A DNA stretch of 64,000 nt. It comes from JBNJGB01 sp051747385 (GTDB lineage Bacteria; Myxococcota_A; UBA9042; PHBI01; JACKFB01). The stretch covers positions 1-64,000 of the forward strand of contig JBNJGB010000019.1 in NCBI GenBank assembly GCA_051747385.1, read 5' to 3'. Both the position numbers and the translations under genes were made by a program. Every line of letters starts with the position of its first letter. The first letter of the stretch is position 1. Under the pieces are notes generated by a model, which was given only the letters and a program-made list of their open reading frames with translations, searched no databases and was not told the DNA's origin. Shown piece by piece: positions 55,103 to 64,000 of the stretch.

Positions 55103-55936
55103 ATGGACCGGCTCCGCCGCCTCGTCGTGCTCGCAGCCCTGGTCGTACCGGTCGCCGCGTCGGCCTGTGACGACGGAGGGGGCGCCTCGCCGGGGGACGA
55201 TCCCCTGGCGGCGAACTTCGCTCCGCGCCACCATGTGAGCCCGCGGGAGTTCACGGGTCTCCTGGTGGAGATCGACGCCGTGGAGGGACACGCGCCGGAC
55301 GACCGGGTGATCGCCCGCGTCCGCCAGGAGATCGAGTTCCTGATCGCGGAGGGCGCCCTGGGCGCCCCGGACGGCGTGCGGTTCGTCTTGGACGAGACGC
55401 TGCCGGCGATCGGCGCGGAGGCGACGCGCACGGCGGACGGCCTCGACGACCTGGCCTCGGAGCACAGGAGCGTCCCCCGGTCGCTCTCGGAGTCGGTCGT
55501 CCACGTCCTGTACGTCGACGGCCGCTACGAGGACGACGACGGGGAGTCGCTGGTGCTCGGCCTGGCCTGGGGCGGCGATCGGATCGCCATGTTCGCCGAC
55601 AACGTGGAGCGCTCGTGCGAGAGTCGGGGACCGCTCGGGGGGCCGCTGTCCGGGCTGGGCGACGAGGTCTGCCGCATGGCCGAGGCCTCCGTGTTCCTCC
55701 ACGAGATGGGCCACGTCTTCGGCCTCGTGGACAACGGCATCCCCATGGTCGACGACCACGAGGACCCGGACCACCCGGCCCACGACGTCGACGAGGACTG
55801 CGTCATGTTCTGGCGGGCCGAGCGGGCCGGCGTGGTCGACGTCATCGCCGAGCGCTATCGGAACGATCGGGGCGACGCCAGCGTGTTCGACCCCGCCTGC
55901 ATCGCCGACCTCGGGGCCGCCGCGGGCTCGCGCTAA
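55103..55936 (+). CDS. HEXXH metalloprotease-like lipoprotein
   Basis: 277 aa. A signal peptide with lipobox-like AASAC (Cys near residue 22) is followed by a Gly/Asp linker. Residues about 195-220 read EASVFLHEMGHVFGLVDNGI, an HEMGH zinc motif with downstream H and D residues (MVDDHEDPDHP) that could complete the site, reminiscent of matrixin/astacin-like metzincins though the third ligand spacing is not canonical. It is probably a surface zinc protease of predatory or scavenging type. The start has GGGAGG upstream. Confidence 0.75.
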   Translation: MDRLRRLVVLAALVVPVAASACDDGGGASPGDDPLAANFAPRHHVSPREFTGLLVEIDAVEGHAPDDRVIARVRQEIEFLIAEGALGAPDGVRFVLDETLPAIGAEATRTADGLDDLASEHRSVPRSLSESVVHVLYVDGRYEDDDGESLVLGLAWGGDRIAMFADNVERSCESRGPLGGPLSGLGDEVCRMAEASVFLHEMGHVFGLVDNGIPMVDDHEDPDHPAHDVDEDCVMFWRAERAGVVDVIAERYRNDRGDASVFDPACIADLGAAAGSR

Positions 55937-55942
55937 CGTGAC

Positions 55943-58087
55943 CTACGACCCGCCTGCGGCCGGAGCGGACCCGCCCTCCTCGTCGGCCTCGCGCAGCAGG
56001 GCGTTCACGGCCCGGACGAGGTCGTCCGGGGAGAACGGCTTCGGAAGGAAGCGGCGACCCGGGCGCCGGCAGGCCTCCTCCAGCTCCACGTCGGCCGGAT
56101 AGCCGGAGACGAAGAGCACGGGCAGCTCGGGGCGCTGGATGACGAGGCGCTCCGCCAGGGTGCGCCCGTCCATGCCCGGCATGACGACGTCCGTGACGAG
56201 CAGGCGAAGGGGCGACCCGTCGTGGGACGCCGCCCGCTCCAGCGCCTCCGCGCCGGTCTCCGCCTCGAGGACCTCGAAACCCCGGGTCCGGAGCGCGCGG
56301 GCGGCCAGGCGCCGGACGGCCCCCTCGTCCTCGGCGAGGAGGATGGCCCCGCCGTCACTCGCGGGTCGCGAGGCGGCCGGGCGGGCCGGGTCCGCGGTGG
56401 CCGCGGTGCCGTCGGTGACGGGGAGGTGCACCGTGAAAGTTGCGCCCTGGCCCGGCGCGCTGTCGACGCGGACGCAGCCGCCGCTCTGGGTCACGATGCC
56501 GTAGACCATGGCCAGGCCCAGGCCCGTCCCCTGGTGCCCCGCGCGGGTCGTGAAGAAGGGCTCGAAGATGTGGGGGAGGACCTCCGGCTCGATGCCGCGC
56601 CCCGTGTCCCGGACCTCGAGCGCCACGTGCGGGCCCGCGGAGCAGGCCGTGGCCTCGTCGTGGTCGAGCGCCACGCGCCGGGTCGAGATCCTCAGGGTCC
56701 CCCCGTCCGGCATTGCGTCACGCGCGTTGGCGGCCAGGTTCAGGAGCGCTCGCTGGAGCTGGGCCGGGTCGGCCTCGACGATCGCCTGCCGGGCGTCGGT
56801 CCGCACGTCCACCCGGATGTCCTCGCCCACCAGCCGCTGGACCATGCGTCCGGCGTCCTCGACGAGGTCGTCCAGCTCCACGTGGGCCGGATCGAGCACC
56901 TGCCGACGGCTGAAGGCCAGGAGCTGTCGCGTGAGCGCGGTCGCGCGATCGGCGGCCTCGACGATCTCCTCCAGGTCCTCGCGCACCGGCGCGTCGTCCG
57001 GAAGGTCCTCCAGCGCGAGCTTCGTGGAGCTGACGATGACCGTGAGGATGTTGTTGAAGTCGTGGGCCACGCCGCCGGCCAGACGGCCGATGGCCTCCAT
57101 GCGCTGGGCCTGCTGGAGCTGCTCCTCCCGCTCGCGGAGGGTGCGGCGCGCCTCCTCCCGCTCGCGCATCGTCTCCACCAGCCGGCGGTTCAAGCTCAGG
57201 ACGCTCAGGTAGCGCCAGGCGGCCATGAGGAGCAGGAGCGCCACGCTGACTCCGCCCATCAGCCACGCCACGCGCTCGCGGGTCCACCACGAGGTCGGGG
57301 CCCCCATCCAGCGATCGTAGACGGCCTGGAATCCGGGGGTGCCCACGAGCCCGTCCACGGCGTCCCGGATACGCGCCGCCAGGACGGGCGCGTCCCGGCG
57401 GACCGCGACGCCGCGCTTCACCTCGGTCACGGGCGGGCCCACGGCCAGGAGGCGCTCCTCCAGGCCGGCCTGCTTCAGCAGGTGGAGGACGACCGGCTCC
57501 GGGTAGACGACCGCGTCCACCTGGCCGCCGAGGGCCTCGTACAGGGCCGTCCGGACGTCCCCGTACACGACGGCTTCCTCCCGATCGCCCAGGACGTGGG
57601 CGCCGAGGTTGGACGCCACGACGGCGAACGGGCGGCCCCGGAGATCGGCCGCCCCCTGGATCTCCCGTGTGCCCGGGCGGACGAAGACGCGCACGTCGAA
57701 GGTGTCCACGGGAGCGCTGAACGTCATCCAGGGCTCGCGCTGCTCCGCGATGCCGATGTTCGGGATCAGGTCCGCGCGGCCGGCCTTCAGGTGCGCGATG
57801 GCGTCGCCGAAGTCCGCGACGGCGTGGTAGCGGACGTTCAGGCCTGCCCGCTCCGCCACGAGGTCCATGACGTCGATGGCGAAGCCCGTCATGCGCCCCT
57901 CCTCGCCCTCCAGGTAGTAGGGCGGCCAGTCGCGGGGCACCGCGGCCACGACGTCGAGGTGCGGCCGGTCGGAGGCGCCGGGCGGCGGCTCCTCCCGAGC
58001 GTCCGATGCCTCGGCGACCGTGCTCGCGAGCAGGAGCAGGCAGAGCGGGCCGAGCCATCGCGCTGGCGGGAGGGGGGCGGTCGTCAT
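55943..58087 (-). CDS. Hybrid sensor histidine kinase with periplasmic solute-binding sensor and receiver
   Basis: 714 aa. After a signal peptide, residues about 40-270 are a bacterial extracellular solute-binding (family 3) domain (VVAAVPRDWPPYYLEGEEGRM, DLIPNIGIAEQRE), as in BvgS-like sensors. One transmembrane helix (about 277-297) and a short coiled coil follow. HisKA contains the phospho-acceptor GGVAHDFNNILTVI, then the ATPase motifs NLAANARDAM, DTGRGIE and GTGLGLAMVYGI. A C-terminal receiver carries LLAEDEGAVRR, the phospho-Asp in VTDVVMPGMDG and Lys in PKPFSPDDL. The ligand and output partner are not encoded nearby. Confidence 0.92.
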   Translation of the reverse strand: MTTAPLPPARWLGPLCLLLLASTVAEASDAREEPPPGASDRPHLDVVAAVPRDWPPYYLEGEEGRMTGFAIDVMDLVAERAGLNVRYHAVADFGDAIAHLKAGRADLIPNIGIAEQREPWMTFSAPVDTFDVRVFVRPGTREIQGAADLRGRPFAVVASNLGAHVLGDREEAVVYGDVRTALYEALGGQVDAVVYPEPVVLHLLKQAGLEERLLAVGPPVTEVKRGVAVRRDAPVLAARIRDAVDGLVGTPGFQAVYDRWMGAPTSWWTRERVAWLMGGVSVALLLLMAAWRYLSVLSLNRRLVETMREREEARRTLREREEQLQQAQRMEAIGRLAGGVAHDFNNILTVIVSSTKLALEDLPDDAPVREDLEEIVEAADRATALTRQLLAFSRRQVLDPAHVELDDLVEDAGRMVQRLVGEDIRVDVRTDARQAIVEADPAQLQRALLNLAANARDAMPDGGTLRISTRRVALDHDEATACSAGPHVALEVRDTGRGIEPEVLPHIFEPFFTTRAGHQGTGLGLAMVYGIVTQSGGCVRVDSAPGQGATFTVHLPVTDGTAATADPARPAASRPASDGGAILLAEDEGAVRRLAARALRTRGFEVLEAETGAEALERAASHDGSPLRLLVTDVVMPGMDGRTLAERLVIQRPELPVLFVSGYPADVELEEACRRPGRRFLPKPFSPDDLVRAVNALLREADEEGGSAPAAGGS

Positions 58088-58111
58088 GTCTCCAGCTTCG
58101 AGGGGGGCGGG

Positions 58112-58630
58112 CTATCCGCTCGTCTCGCGGAGGTCCTCGTCGGTGGCGGGGGGCGGCTGGGTCTCGATGTCCAGGTTGTGCTGCTCGGCCTCCGCGATGG
58201 AGGAGTAGCGCGAGTACTGGCGATCCTCCTCGTCCAGCGCCCGCTGCCGGGCCGTGCGCTCGTCGGTCTCGTGCCGCTGCTGGACGTCGACTGTGTACCG
58301 CGCCGTGGGGACGGCCTTCAAGCGGCGGTAGGGGATGAGCTCCCCCGACTCCTCGCAGACGCCGTAGGTCCCCTCGTCCATGCGCTCCAGGGCTGCCTCG
58401 ACCTCCTCGAGGAGCTGCTGGTCGTGGTGGCTCATCAGGTACTGGAGCTCCAGCAGGGTCTGCTCGCTGGCCGCGTCCTCGTCGTCGCCCACCTCGTGGG
58501 ACGAGCGCGTCACGTCCCGCTCCTCCGCGAGCGTCCGGAGCTCGTCGAGCATCTGGCGCCGCGTCGCCATGAGCCGCTCCCGCAGGTCCCGGAGCTGCTC
58601 GTCGGTCAGGTGCGTGTTCTCTCGCGCCAT
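58112..58630 (-). CDS. TraR/DksA-family protein with degraded zinc site
   Basis: 172 aa. The N-terminal coiled coil (LRDLRERLMATRRQMLDELRTLAEE) and the C-terminal segment YGVCEESGELIPYRRLKAVPTARY match the DksA/TraR pattern C..CG..I...RL.A.P...C..C, but only the first Cys remains. Zinc-free DksA relatives exist, so binding to RNA polymerase remains possible. An acidic patch at the coiled-coil tip (EVGDDEDAASE) is present. ATG at 58630 with GGAG upstream. Confidence 0.82.
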   Translation of the reverse strand: MARENTHLTDEQLRDLRERLMATRRQMLDELRTLAEERDVTRSSHEVGDDEDAASEQTLLELQYLMSHHDQQLLEEVEAALERMDEGTYGVCEESGELIPYRRLKAVPTARYTVDVQQRHETDERTARQRALDEEDRQYSRYSSIAEAEQHNLDIETQPPPATDEDLRETSG

Positions 58631-58818
58631 GAGGGCCTCCTTGCCGGAGATGTCTCCATCATATCGCAACGGGCGCCCTTCGGGGTGGAGGGGGACGCCC
58701 AGGAGCCTGTAGCGCATATGCTCCCGTCGCGATTCCCGGCCGCTTCCGCCCATCTCGACGCTCGAGAACCCTCCGCCGAACCGACTGGTTCTCCGGCTCC
58801 CTTTGGTCGCCGGCTCTC

Positions 58819-58857
58819 CTGGCCCTTCGGGCCAGCGCGGCAGCGCCGAGCGCTGCC
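58819..58857. terminator. Two adjacent perfect hairpins downstream of the ABC exporter operon
   Basis: CTGGCCC-TTC-GGGCCAG (58819-58835) and GGCAGCGC-CGA-GCGCTGCC (58839-58857) lie in the 299-bp gap between the permease 3' end (58930) and the DksA-like start (58630). No poly-U is seen. They could end exporter transcription or shape the DksA-like leader. Confidence 0.45.
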
Positions 58858-58929
58858 AACGGAACCGTCGAACGCCGATCTGGACGAAATCGCCTCGGGC
58901 TCGCTCGGTCCGCAATACGCTACAGGCTC

Positions 58930-60075
58930 CTACCGCAGGTGGCGGTGCAGGTTGAGGACGGCGGCGAGGAAGAGCGTGACGCCCATGCCGCCGAGGGCGA
59001 CGAGCTGCGGGGCGACGTCCGCGAAACCGGCCGACTTGAGGAGCACCGCCCGCAGGATCTCGACGAAGTGTCGCACCGGGTCGAGGACCGTGAACGGCTG
59101 GAGCCACGCCGGCATGTTCTCCACGGGCGTCAGGAAGCCCGACAGGAGGATGGCCGGCAGGATGATGAAGAAGGCGGCCATGAACGCCTGCTGCTGGGTG
59201 CGCGCCACCGTACTCACCAGCAGGCCGAGGCCCAGGATGGACAACAGGTAGAGCGCGCCGCCGAGGAAGACGACCAGGAGGGGGCCTCGGAGGGGCACGT
59301 CGAAGATCAGGGCGCCGGCCGCCAGGACCACGCCCAGGTCGACCATGCCGATCAGCGCCACCGGCAGCGTCTTCCCCAGCACCAGGGTCGTGGGGCGGAT
59401 GGGCGTGACCAGGACCTGCTCCAGGGTCCCCACCTCGCGCTCCCGTGCCAGGCCCATGGACGTGATGACGAGGATCACCACCAGGAGGAGCGTCGCCGCG
59501 ACGCCGGGCACGAAGAACTTCCGGCTGTCCAGCGACGGGTTGTAGAAGATGCGCGGCCGGATGGTCGTGCGGGGCAGGGGGAGGCGCCGGCCGGCGGCGT
59601 GGGTGCGCTGGTCGAGCTCTGCCGAGGTCCGCACCAGGGAGCGGCGGGCGACGAAGGCGGTGAGGGCGTTCCCGGCGACCATGGCCCGGTTCGAGTCGCT
59701 GCCGTCCGCGATCACCTGCAGGGTCACGGGGCGGCCCTCCGCCAGGTCGGCGCTCGTCCCGCGCGGGATCACCAGGGCGATCGAGGCGTCCCCGCGGCTC
59801 AGGTGCTCGACCGCGACCTCGGCGTCCGGGGTCGTGCCGACGAGATCGAAGGCCTCCCCGGCGACCAGGTCCCGGACGAGGGCGCGGCTGGCGCCGCTCC
59901 GATCCTGGTCGGCCACGACGGTCTGCACGTGCTCCACGTCCAGGTTCACGGCGTAGCCCAGCAGGGTGAGCTGGATCAGCGGGGCCAGCAGGAGCATCCC
60001 GGCGAGCCGGGGGTCGCGGACGATCTGGCGGACCTCCTTGGCCGTGACCGCCATCAGCTCGGTGGGCCCGGTCAT
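58930..60075 (-). CDS. ABC-2 type permease (YbhR-like)
   Basis: 381 aa. One N-terminal helix (MLLLAPLIQLTLLGYAV), a large extracytoplasmic domain with a central basic segment, and five C-terminal helices (VAATLLLVVILVITSMGLAREREVGTLEQ onward) form the ABC-2 exporter permease pattern. LVGTTP and GTLEQVLVTPIRP fit the YbhR/YbhS half. It is the last gene of the operon; its ATG overlaps the neighbouring permease stop (ATGA). Exporters of this type handle drugs or lipids. Confidence 0.9.
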   Translation of the reverse strand: MTGPTELMAVTAKEVRQIVRDPRLAGMLLLAPLIQLTLLGYAVNLDVEHVQTVVADQDRSGASRALVRDLVAGEAFDLVGTTPDAEVAVEHLSRGDASIALVIPRGTSADLAEGRPVTLQVIADGSDSNRAMVAGNALTAFVARRSLVRTSAELDQRTHAAGRRLPLPRTTIRPRIFYNPSLDSRKFFVPGVAATLLLVVILVITSMGLAREREVGTLEQVLVTPIRPTTLVLGKTLPVALIGMVDLGVVLAAGALIFDVPLRGPLLVVFLGGALYLLSILGLGLLVSTVARTQQQAFMAAFFIILPAILLSGFLTPVENMPAWLQPFTVLDPVRHFVEILRAVLLKSAGFADVAPQLVALGGMGVTLFLAAVLNLHRHLR

Positions 60076-61193
60076 GCCAGCGTCCTCCGGAAGCGGCGGG
60101 TGGCCAGGGCGAGCATCGCCAGGAAGAACAGCCCCATGGCGAGGCAGTCGAGCCAGACCACGTCCAGCCCGTTGCCACGGAGCAGGATCGCCCGGAGGGC
60201 GCGCACGAAGTACATGGGCGGCATGGCGTGGGCGAGGGCCTGGAGCACCGGGGGCATGTTGTCGACCGGGAAGATGAACCCCGACAGGAGCAGGGCGGGC
60301 AGGACGGTGCTCAGCGCCGCCACCTGGCTGGCGAGCATCTGGCTCCGGGCGACGACGCTCACGACCAGGCCCTGGGCGAGCATCCCCAGGAGGAACAGGG
60401 AGGCCACGCCGAACAGGAGCGGCAGGCTCCCGCGGATGGGCACGTCGAACAGCGCCACGCCGACCGTGAGCACGAGGAGCACCTGGACGAGACCGAGCAC
60501 GTAGTAGGGGCCGAGCTTGCCCAGGATGATCTCGAGGCGCCCCACCGGCGTGGCGAAGAGCTGCTCCATGGAGCCGTGCTCGTACTCCCGCGCCACGGTC
60601 AGCGCCGTCAGCATCACGGCGATCATCACCAGGATGACGACCATGAGGCCCGGCACCAGGAAGATGGCGCTCTCCATCCGGGGGTTGAACAGCGTCCGCA
60701 CGGCCACCTCCAGGGGCGGCTCGCGGGCGCCCATCTCCGCCGCGACGGCGTCCCGGGTCTCCTCCAGCGCCAGGGTCGTGCCGTAGCCCAGGGCGACGGC
60801 GGCGGTGTTGTTGTCGGAGCCGTCCAGCACGAGCTGGGCGTCGGCCTCCTCGCCCCGGGAGAGGCGGCGGGCGTAGTCCCGGGGCAGGACGAGGGCCGCC
60901 CGCGCCAGGCCGCGCCGGAACAGGGGCTCGATGACCTCCGGGTCCCGGGTCGTGATCACCCGGTCGAACGCCGTCGACGCCGTGAAGGCCTCCGCGAAGT
61001 CGCGCGAGGCGGCGGACCCGCCCTGGTCCACGACCGCCAGGGGGATGTGCTCCGCGTCGAAGGACACCGCGTAGCCGAACAGGAGGAGCAGCACGAGCGG
61101 CATCCCCAGGGCGAAGATGATGACCTGGCGATCCCGCACGATGTGCATGACCTCCTTGAGGGCCATGGCGCGGACGCGGCCGAGGCGGCTCAT
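60072..61193 (-). CDS. ABC-2 type permease (YbhS-like)
   Basis: 373 aa, the same topology as its downstream partner. KEVMHIVRDRQVIIFALGMPLVLLLLFGYAVSFD begins the chain and YEHGSMEQLFATPVGRLEII is the family motif in the large cytoplasmic loop. Two different permeases plus two ATPases and an HlyD-like protein give a YbhGFSR-like complete set. ATG overlaps the first ATPase stop (ATGA). Confidence 0.9.
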   Translation of the reverse strand: MSRLGRVRAMALKEVMHIVRDRQVIIFALGMPLVLLLLFGYAVSFDAEHIPLAVVDQGGSAASRDFAEAFTASTAFDRVITTRDPEVIEPLFRRGLARAALVLPRDYARRLSRGEEADAQLVLDGSDNNTAAVALGYGTTLALEETRDAVAAEMGAREPPLEVAVRTLFNPRMESAIFLVPGLMVVILVMIAVMLTALTVAREYEHGSMEQLFATPVGRLEIILGKLGPYYVLGLVQVLLVLTVGVALFDVPIRGSLPLLFGVASLFLLGMLAQGLVVSVVARSQMLASQVAALSTVLPALLLSGFIFPVDNMPPVLQALAHAMPPMYFVRALRAILLRGNGLDVVWLDCLAMGLFFLAMLALATRRFRRTLA

Positions 61194-62146
61194 CCCTGCT
61201 CCTCCCGGTTCGCCGCGGCGGCCGGGCCGGCCAGGGCGAGGAAGACGTCCTCCAGGGTCGGCTCCGTGGGCTCCACCTCGACGTCCTCGAGGCCGCGCTC
61301 CCGCAGCAGACCCGCCAGCGCGCCGGGATCGGCCAGGTCGCCCTCGGCGCGCACGTGCGACCGCCGCCCGAAGGCCTGGATCTCGAGGACGTCGTCCCGG
61401 CCGGCCAGGGCCTCGCGGAGCCGCCGGGCGCCGAAGGCCCCCGACACCGCGTGCATCGCGCCCGGCACCCAGGACCGCTTCAGCCCCTCCGGCGTGTCGA
61501 GGGCCTCCAGCCGGCCGTCCACCATGAGCCCGACGCGGTCGCAGTACTCCGCCTCGTCCAGGTGGTGGGTGGTGACGAAGACCGTCGTGCCCTCCCGGAC
61601 GAGGCGGCGGATGAGCCGCCAGAAGTCGCGCCGCGCGGCCGGGTCCACCCCCGCCGTGGGCTCGTCCAGGAAGAGCAGCTCCGGCTCGTGGAGCAGGGCG
61701 GAGGCCAGGGCGAGGCGCTGTCGGATCCCCCCGGGGAGATCCTTCGTCATCGCGCCCGTGCGCCCCTCGAGATCGGCGTGCTCCAGGGCGAACGCGATGC
61801 GCTCTCGACGGCGCCGTCCACGCAGCCCGTAGGCCCCGGCGAAGAACGCCAGGTTCTCCGCGACCCGCAGGTCCATGTACAGCGAGAAGCGCTGCGACAT
61901 GTAGCCGATCCGGCGCTTGACCCGGTCGGGGTGACGGCGGACGTCCACGCCGGCCACGTGCGCCTCGCCGCCGGTCGGGGCCAGCAGGCCGCAGAGCATC
62001 CGGATGGTGGTGCTCTTCCCCGCGCCGTTGGCGCCCAGGTAGCCGAAGATCTCGCCCCGGTCGACCCGAAAGGTCACGCGGTCCACGGCCGTGAAGTCCC
62101 CGAAGCGGCGGGTCAGATCCCGGACGTCGGCGATGGGCTCAGCCAT
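61190..62146 (-). CDS. ABC exporter ATPase
   Basis: 318 aa. Walker A GANGAGKST, signature-like PGGIRQRLALA (the usual LSGG is LPGG here), Walker B LLFLDEPTAGVD and a downstream H-loop TTHHLDEAE. The C-terminal 80 residues form an accessory domain (VSGAFGARRLREALAG...PTLEDVFLALAG) common to drug-exporting ATPases. It overlaps the upstream ATPase gene by 8 bp. Confidence 0.93.
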   Translation of the reverse strand: MAEPIADVRDLTRRFGDFTAVDRVTFRVDRGEIFGYLGANGAGKSTTIRMLCGLLAPTGGEAHVAGVDVRRHPDRVKRRIGYMSQRFSLYMDLRVAENLAFFAGAYGLRGRRRRERIAFALEHADLEGRTGAMTKDLPGGIRQRLALASALLHEPELLFLDEPTAGVDPAARRDFWRLIRRLVREGTTVFVTTHHLDEAEYCDRVGLMVDGRLEALDTPEGLKRSWVPGAMHAVSGAFGARRLREALAGRDDVLEIQAFGRRSHVRAEGDLADPGALAGLLRERGLEDVEVEPTEPTLEDVFLALAGPAAAANREEQG

Positions 62147-63128
62147 GGGCGACCTCCCCGCGGTCCGCGCCGGCCACCAGGCCCAGGTAGACGTCCTCGA
62201 AGTCCGGCAGCGTGGGCTCCACCTCCACCGGGGGCTCCAGGTCCCCGAGCCGGCGCCGGAACGCCTCGCCCGCACCCTCACGGATCACCACGCGCACGGC
62301 GGCGCCCCGCGGCGACAGGGCCAGGACCTCGCCGGCGCCCTCCAGCGACAGCTCCGTCCGGTCCCGATCCGACGAGCGCAGGAGCAGGGTCTCGTGGGGA
62401 AAGCCCGCGATGAGGTCGTCGGGCGGCCCCTCCGCGAGCAGCGCTCCGCCGTGCACCAGCCCCACCCGGTGGCAGCGCTCGGCCTCGTCCATGTAGGGGG
62501 TCGCCAGGAGGACCGCCATGCCGTCCGCGACGAACTCGTACAGCAGGTCCCACAGCTCGCGGCGGCTCACCGGGTCCACGCCGTTCGACGGCTCGTCCAG
62601 GATCAGCACCGCCGGGCGGTGGAGCAGCGCGCAGGCCAGGGCGAGCTTCTTGTACATGCCGCCGGACAGGGCGTCGGCCCGCCGATCGCCGAAGCGCTCC
62701 AGGCGCGTGATGGCCAGGAGGCGCTGCCGCCGCAGGTCGATCTCCGCCCGCGACAGGCCGAACAGCCGCCCGAAGAACGTCAGGTTCTCGTGGACGCTCA
62801 GATCGCCGTAGAGGCTGTACTGCTGGGGCATGTAGCCCACGGACTCCCGCGTCCCGGAGCGCCCGGCGACCACCTCCTCGCCGAGGATCGCCACGCGCCC
62901 GGCGTCCGCCTCCAGGAGCCCGGTCATCAGCCGGATGGCCGTGGTCTTCCCCGCCCCGTCCGGGCCCACCAGCCCGTACAGCTCTCCGGGATCCACGGAC
63001 AGCGACAGGCCGCGGACGGCCTCCGTGTCCCCGAAGGCGAGCGCCAGGTCGCGGACCTCCAGCGCAGGGCCGCCCTCGGGACGCGGCGACGCCTCCGGGG
63101 TCCGACGCCGGCGCCGGAGCCACCTCAC
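62139..63128 (-). CDS. ABC exporter ATPase (second of pair)
   Basis: 329 aa. Walker A GPDGAGKTT, signature LSGGMYKKLALA, Walker B VLILDEPSNGVD, and a Q-loop MPQQYSLY. The usual His of the H-loop is Pro/Tyr here (ATPYMDEAE), suggesting an asymmetric ATPase pair with the other subunit. GTG at 63128 overlaps the HlyD-like stop (GTGA). Confidence 0.9.
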   Translation of the reverse strand: MRWLRRRRRTPEASPRPEGGPALEVRDLALAFGDTEAVRGLSLSVDPGELYGLVGPDGAGKTTAIRLMTGLLEADAGRVAILGEEVVAGRSGTRESVGYMPQQYSLYGDLSVHENLTFFGRLFGLSRAEIDLRRQRLLAITRLERFGDRRADALSGGMYKKLALACALLHRPAVLILDEPSNGVDPVSRRELWDLLYEFVADGMAVLLATPYMDEAERCHRVGLVHGGALLAEGPPDDLIAGFPHETLLLRSSDRDRTELSLEGAGEVLALSPRGAAVRVVIREGAGEAFRRRLGDLEPPVEVEPTLPDFEDVYLGLVAGADRGEVAHG

Positions 63129-64000
63129 GACCCGCCCGTCCCCGGGATGCGCACCTCCACGGGCATGCCCGGTCGCAGCGCGTGGTCCGGGTTGTCGATG
63201 CGCGCATCGACCGCGTAGACCAGCCGCGCGCGGTCCTCCCGGGTCTGGATGTTCCGGGGGGTGAACTCCGCCTCCCGGGCCACGTGGCCGATGACGCCCT
63301 CGAAGACCCGGTCGGGCATGGCGTCCGCGACGATCTCCACCCGCCGCCCCGGGCGGGCCTCCTCCAGGTCCTCGTTGGGCAGGTAGAAGGTCGCCCGCAC
63401 CTCGCCCAGCTCCAGGAGCGTGAGGACGCGGCTGCCCGGGAGCACCACCTCGCCGGGCTCGTGGTTGCGGCGCTCGACGACGGCGTCCATGGGCGCCTCC
63501 AGGCCGCACTCGTCGACGGCCACCCGCGCCTGGTCCCGCGCGGCCGCCGCCTGGTCCGCCTGGTGCTCGGCCACCTCGAGCTGCCGGGTGGCGGCCTCGA
63601 CCCGGAGCCGCGCGGTCGGCACCCCGCTCTCCACGGCGTGGGCCTGCGCCTCGGCCGCGGCCGCGCCGGCGCCCGTCACGCGAAGCTGCTCGCCCAGGGC
63701 CTCCGCCTCGGTGCGCGCGCGGTCCAGGTCCTGCTCCGACGCGCCGCCCGTCCGGCGCAGGGTCTCCACGCGGCGCTCCGCGCGCTCGGCGGCCGCGGCC
63801 TGCACCTTCAGGGGCAGCCGCTGCGACCGTGTGGCGCGGGTCTGCGCCTCGGCGGCCGCCACCTGCCTGCGCGCCGCCTCGACGCCCTCCTCGGCCAGGG
63901 CCACCGCCGTCCGCGCCGCCTCCACCCCGGCGGCCGCCCCCCGCCGGGCCGCCTCGGCCCGGGCCAGCGCCGCCCGCGGCTCCTCGCAGTCCAGCACGAC
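63125..64000 (-). CDS. HlyD-family membrane fusion protein (partial, N-terminus beyond the window)
   Basis: The gene is cut by the window end at 64000. The visible 291 residues are a long Ala/Arg/Glu-rich coiled-coil hairpin, then the lipoyl/beta-barrel part (APMDAVVERRNHEPGEVVLPGSRVLTLLEL, EVRATFYLPNEDL) and the C-terminal barrel end (IDNPDHALRPGMPVEVRIP). This corresponds to the YbhG-like adaptor that links the ABC complex to an outer channel. The missing part should be the signal/membrane anchor. Confidence 0.88.
   Translation of the reverse strand, partial: VVLDCEEPRAALARAEAARRGAAAGVEAARTAVALAEEGVEAARRQVAAAEAQTRATRSQRLPLKVQAAAAERAERRVETLRRTGGASEQDLDRARTEAEALGEQLRVTGAGAAAAEAQAHAVESGVPTARLRVEAATRQLEVAEHQADQAAAARDQARVAVDECGLEAPMDAVVERRNHEPGEVVLPGSRVLTLLELGEVRATFYLPNEDLEEARPGRRVEIVADAMPDRVFEGVIGHVAREAEFTPRNIQTREDRARLVYAVDARIDNPDHALRPGMPVEVRIPGTGGS

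Noticed and set aside
1..64000. tRNA or rRNA genes
   Set aside because: No cloverleaf with a TTCGA-type T-loop in the right context, nor conserved rRNA segments, was noticed; a covariance-model scan would be decisive.

Overview
This 64 kb window is a high-GC bacterial chromosome segment. The mix of a large cysteine-rich lipoprotein with MopE-like metal-binding motifs, a ceramidase-like lipoprotein, a fused NuoCD and a Cmr locus with SAVED effectors suggests Myxococcota (a deltaproteobacterial lineage). This is inference; no rRNA or phylogenetic marker is present to fix the taxon.

Region 1 (1-17,255) is a type III-B CRISPR defence island. A CRISPR array (37-nt repeats, 36-41-nt spacers, decayed last repeat at 979-1015) points in the same direction as one tightly coupled operon: cmr1, cmr2/cas10, cmr3, cmr4, cmr5, cmr6, a SIR2-domain gene and a 1,530-aa ATPase-SAVED gene. 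Almost every junction is a 1-4 bp stop/start overlap. A convergent TIR-SAVED gene ends 15 bp away. The complex is remodelled: Cas10 lacks an HD nuclease and reads GGDE where GGDD is usual; Cmr4 has Asn at the position of the target-RNA-cleaving Asp; Cmr5 is a tandem duplication; Cmr6 has an extra C-terminal domain. Together these suggest a complex that signals by cyclic oligoadenylate rather than cutting, with two candidate NAD-depleting arms (TIR-SAVED, and SIR2 with ATPase-SAVED). No cas1, cas2 or cas6 is in the window.

Region 2 (17,347-32,535, minus strand) is a complete respiratory complex I operon, nuoA-B-CD-E-F-G-H-I-J-K-L-M-N. It is invaded by repeats: nuoG carries an in-frame array of 123-bp units derived from a dispersed element, and the nuoI-nuoJ gap holds palindromic 69-bp tandem repeats.

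Region 3 (32,838-58,630) is mixed housekeeping and accessory DNA: dodecin, a RpiB-like protein with its catalytic core deleted, an acyl-CoA dehydrogenase, a flavin reductase, a STAND-type ATPase regulator, ilvD, a ceramidase-like lipoprotein, two methyltransferases, an acyl-CoA synthetase, the giant Cys-rich lipoprotein, an ATP/ADP-translocase-like transporter, a Tat-exported aldo/keto reductase, an orphan ectoine synthase, an alpha/beta hydrolase, an HEXXH lipoprotein, a hybrid histidine kinase and a DksA-like protein. Two further copies of the dispersed element lie in intergenic gaps (33,236-33,394 and 54,871-55,022).

Region 4 (58,930-64,000, minus strand) is an ABC-2 exporter operon: an HlyD-like fusion protein (cut by the window end), two ATPases and two permeases, arranged like the Ybh drug-efflux systems.
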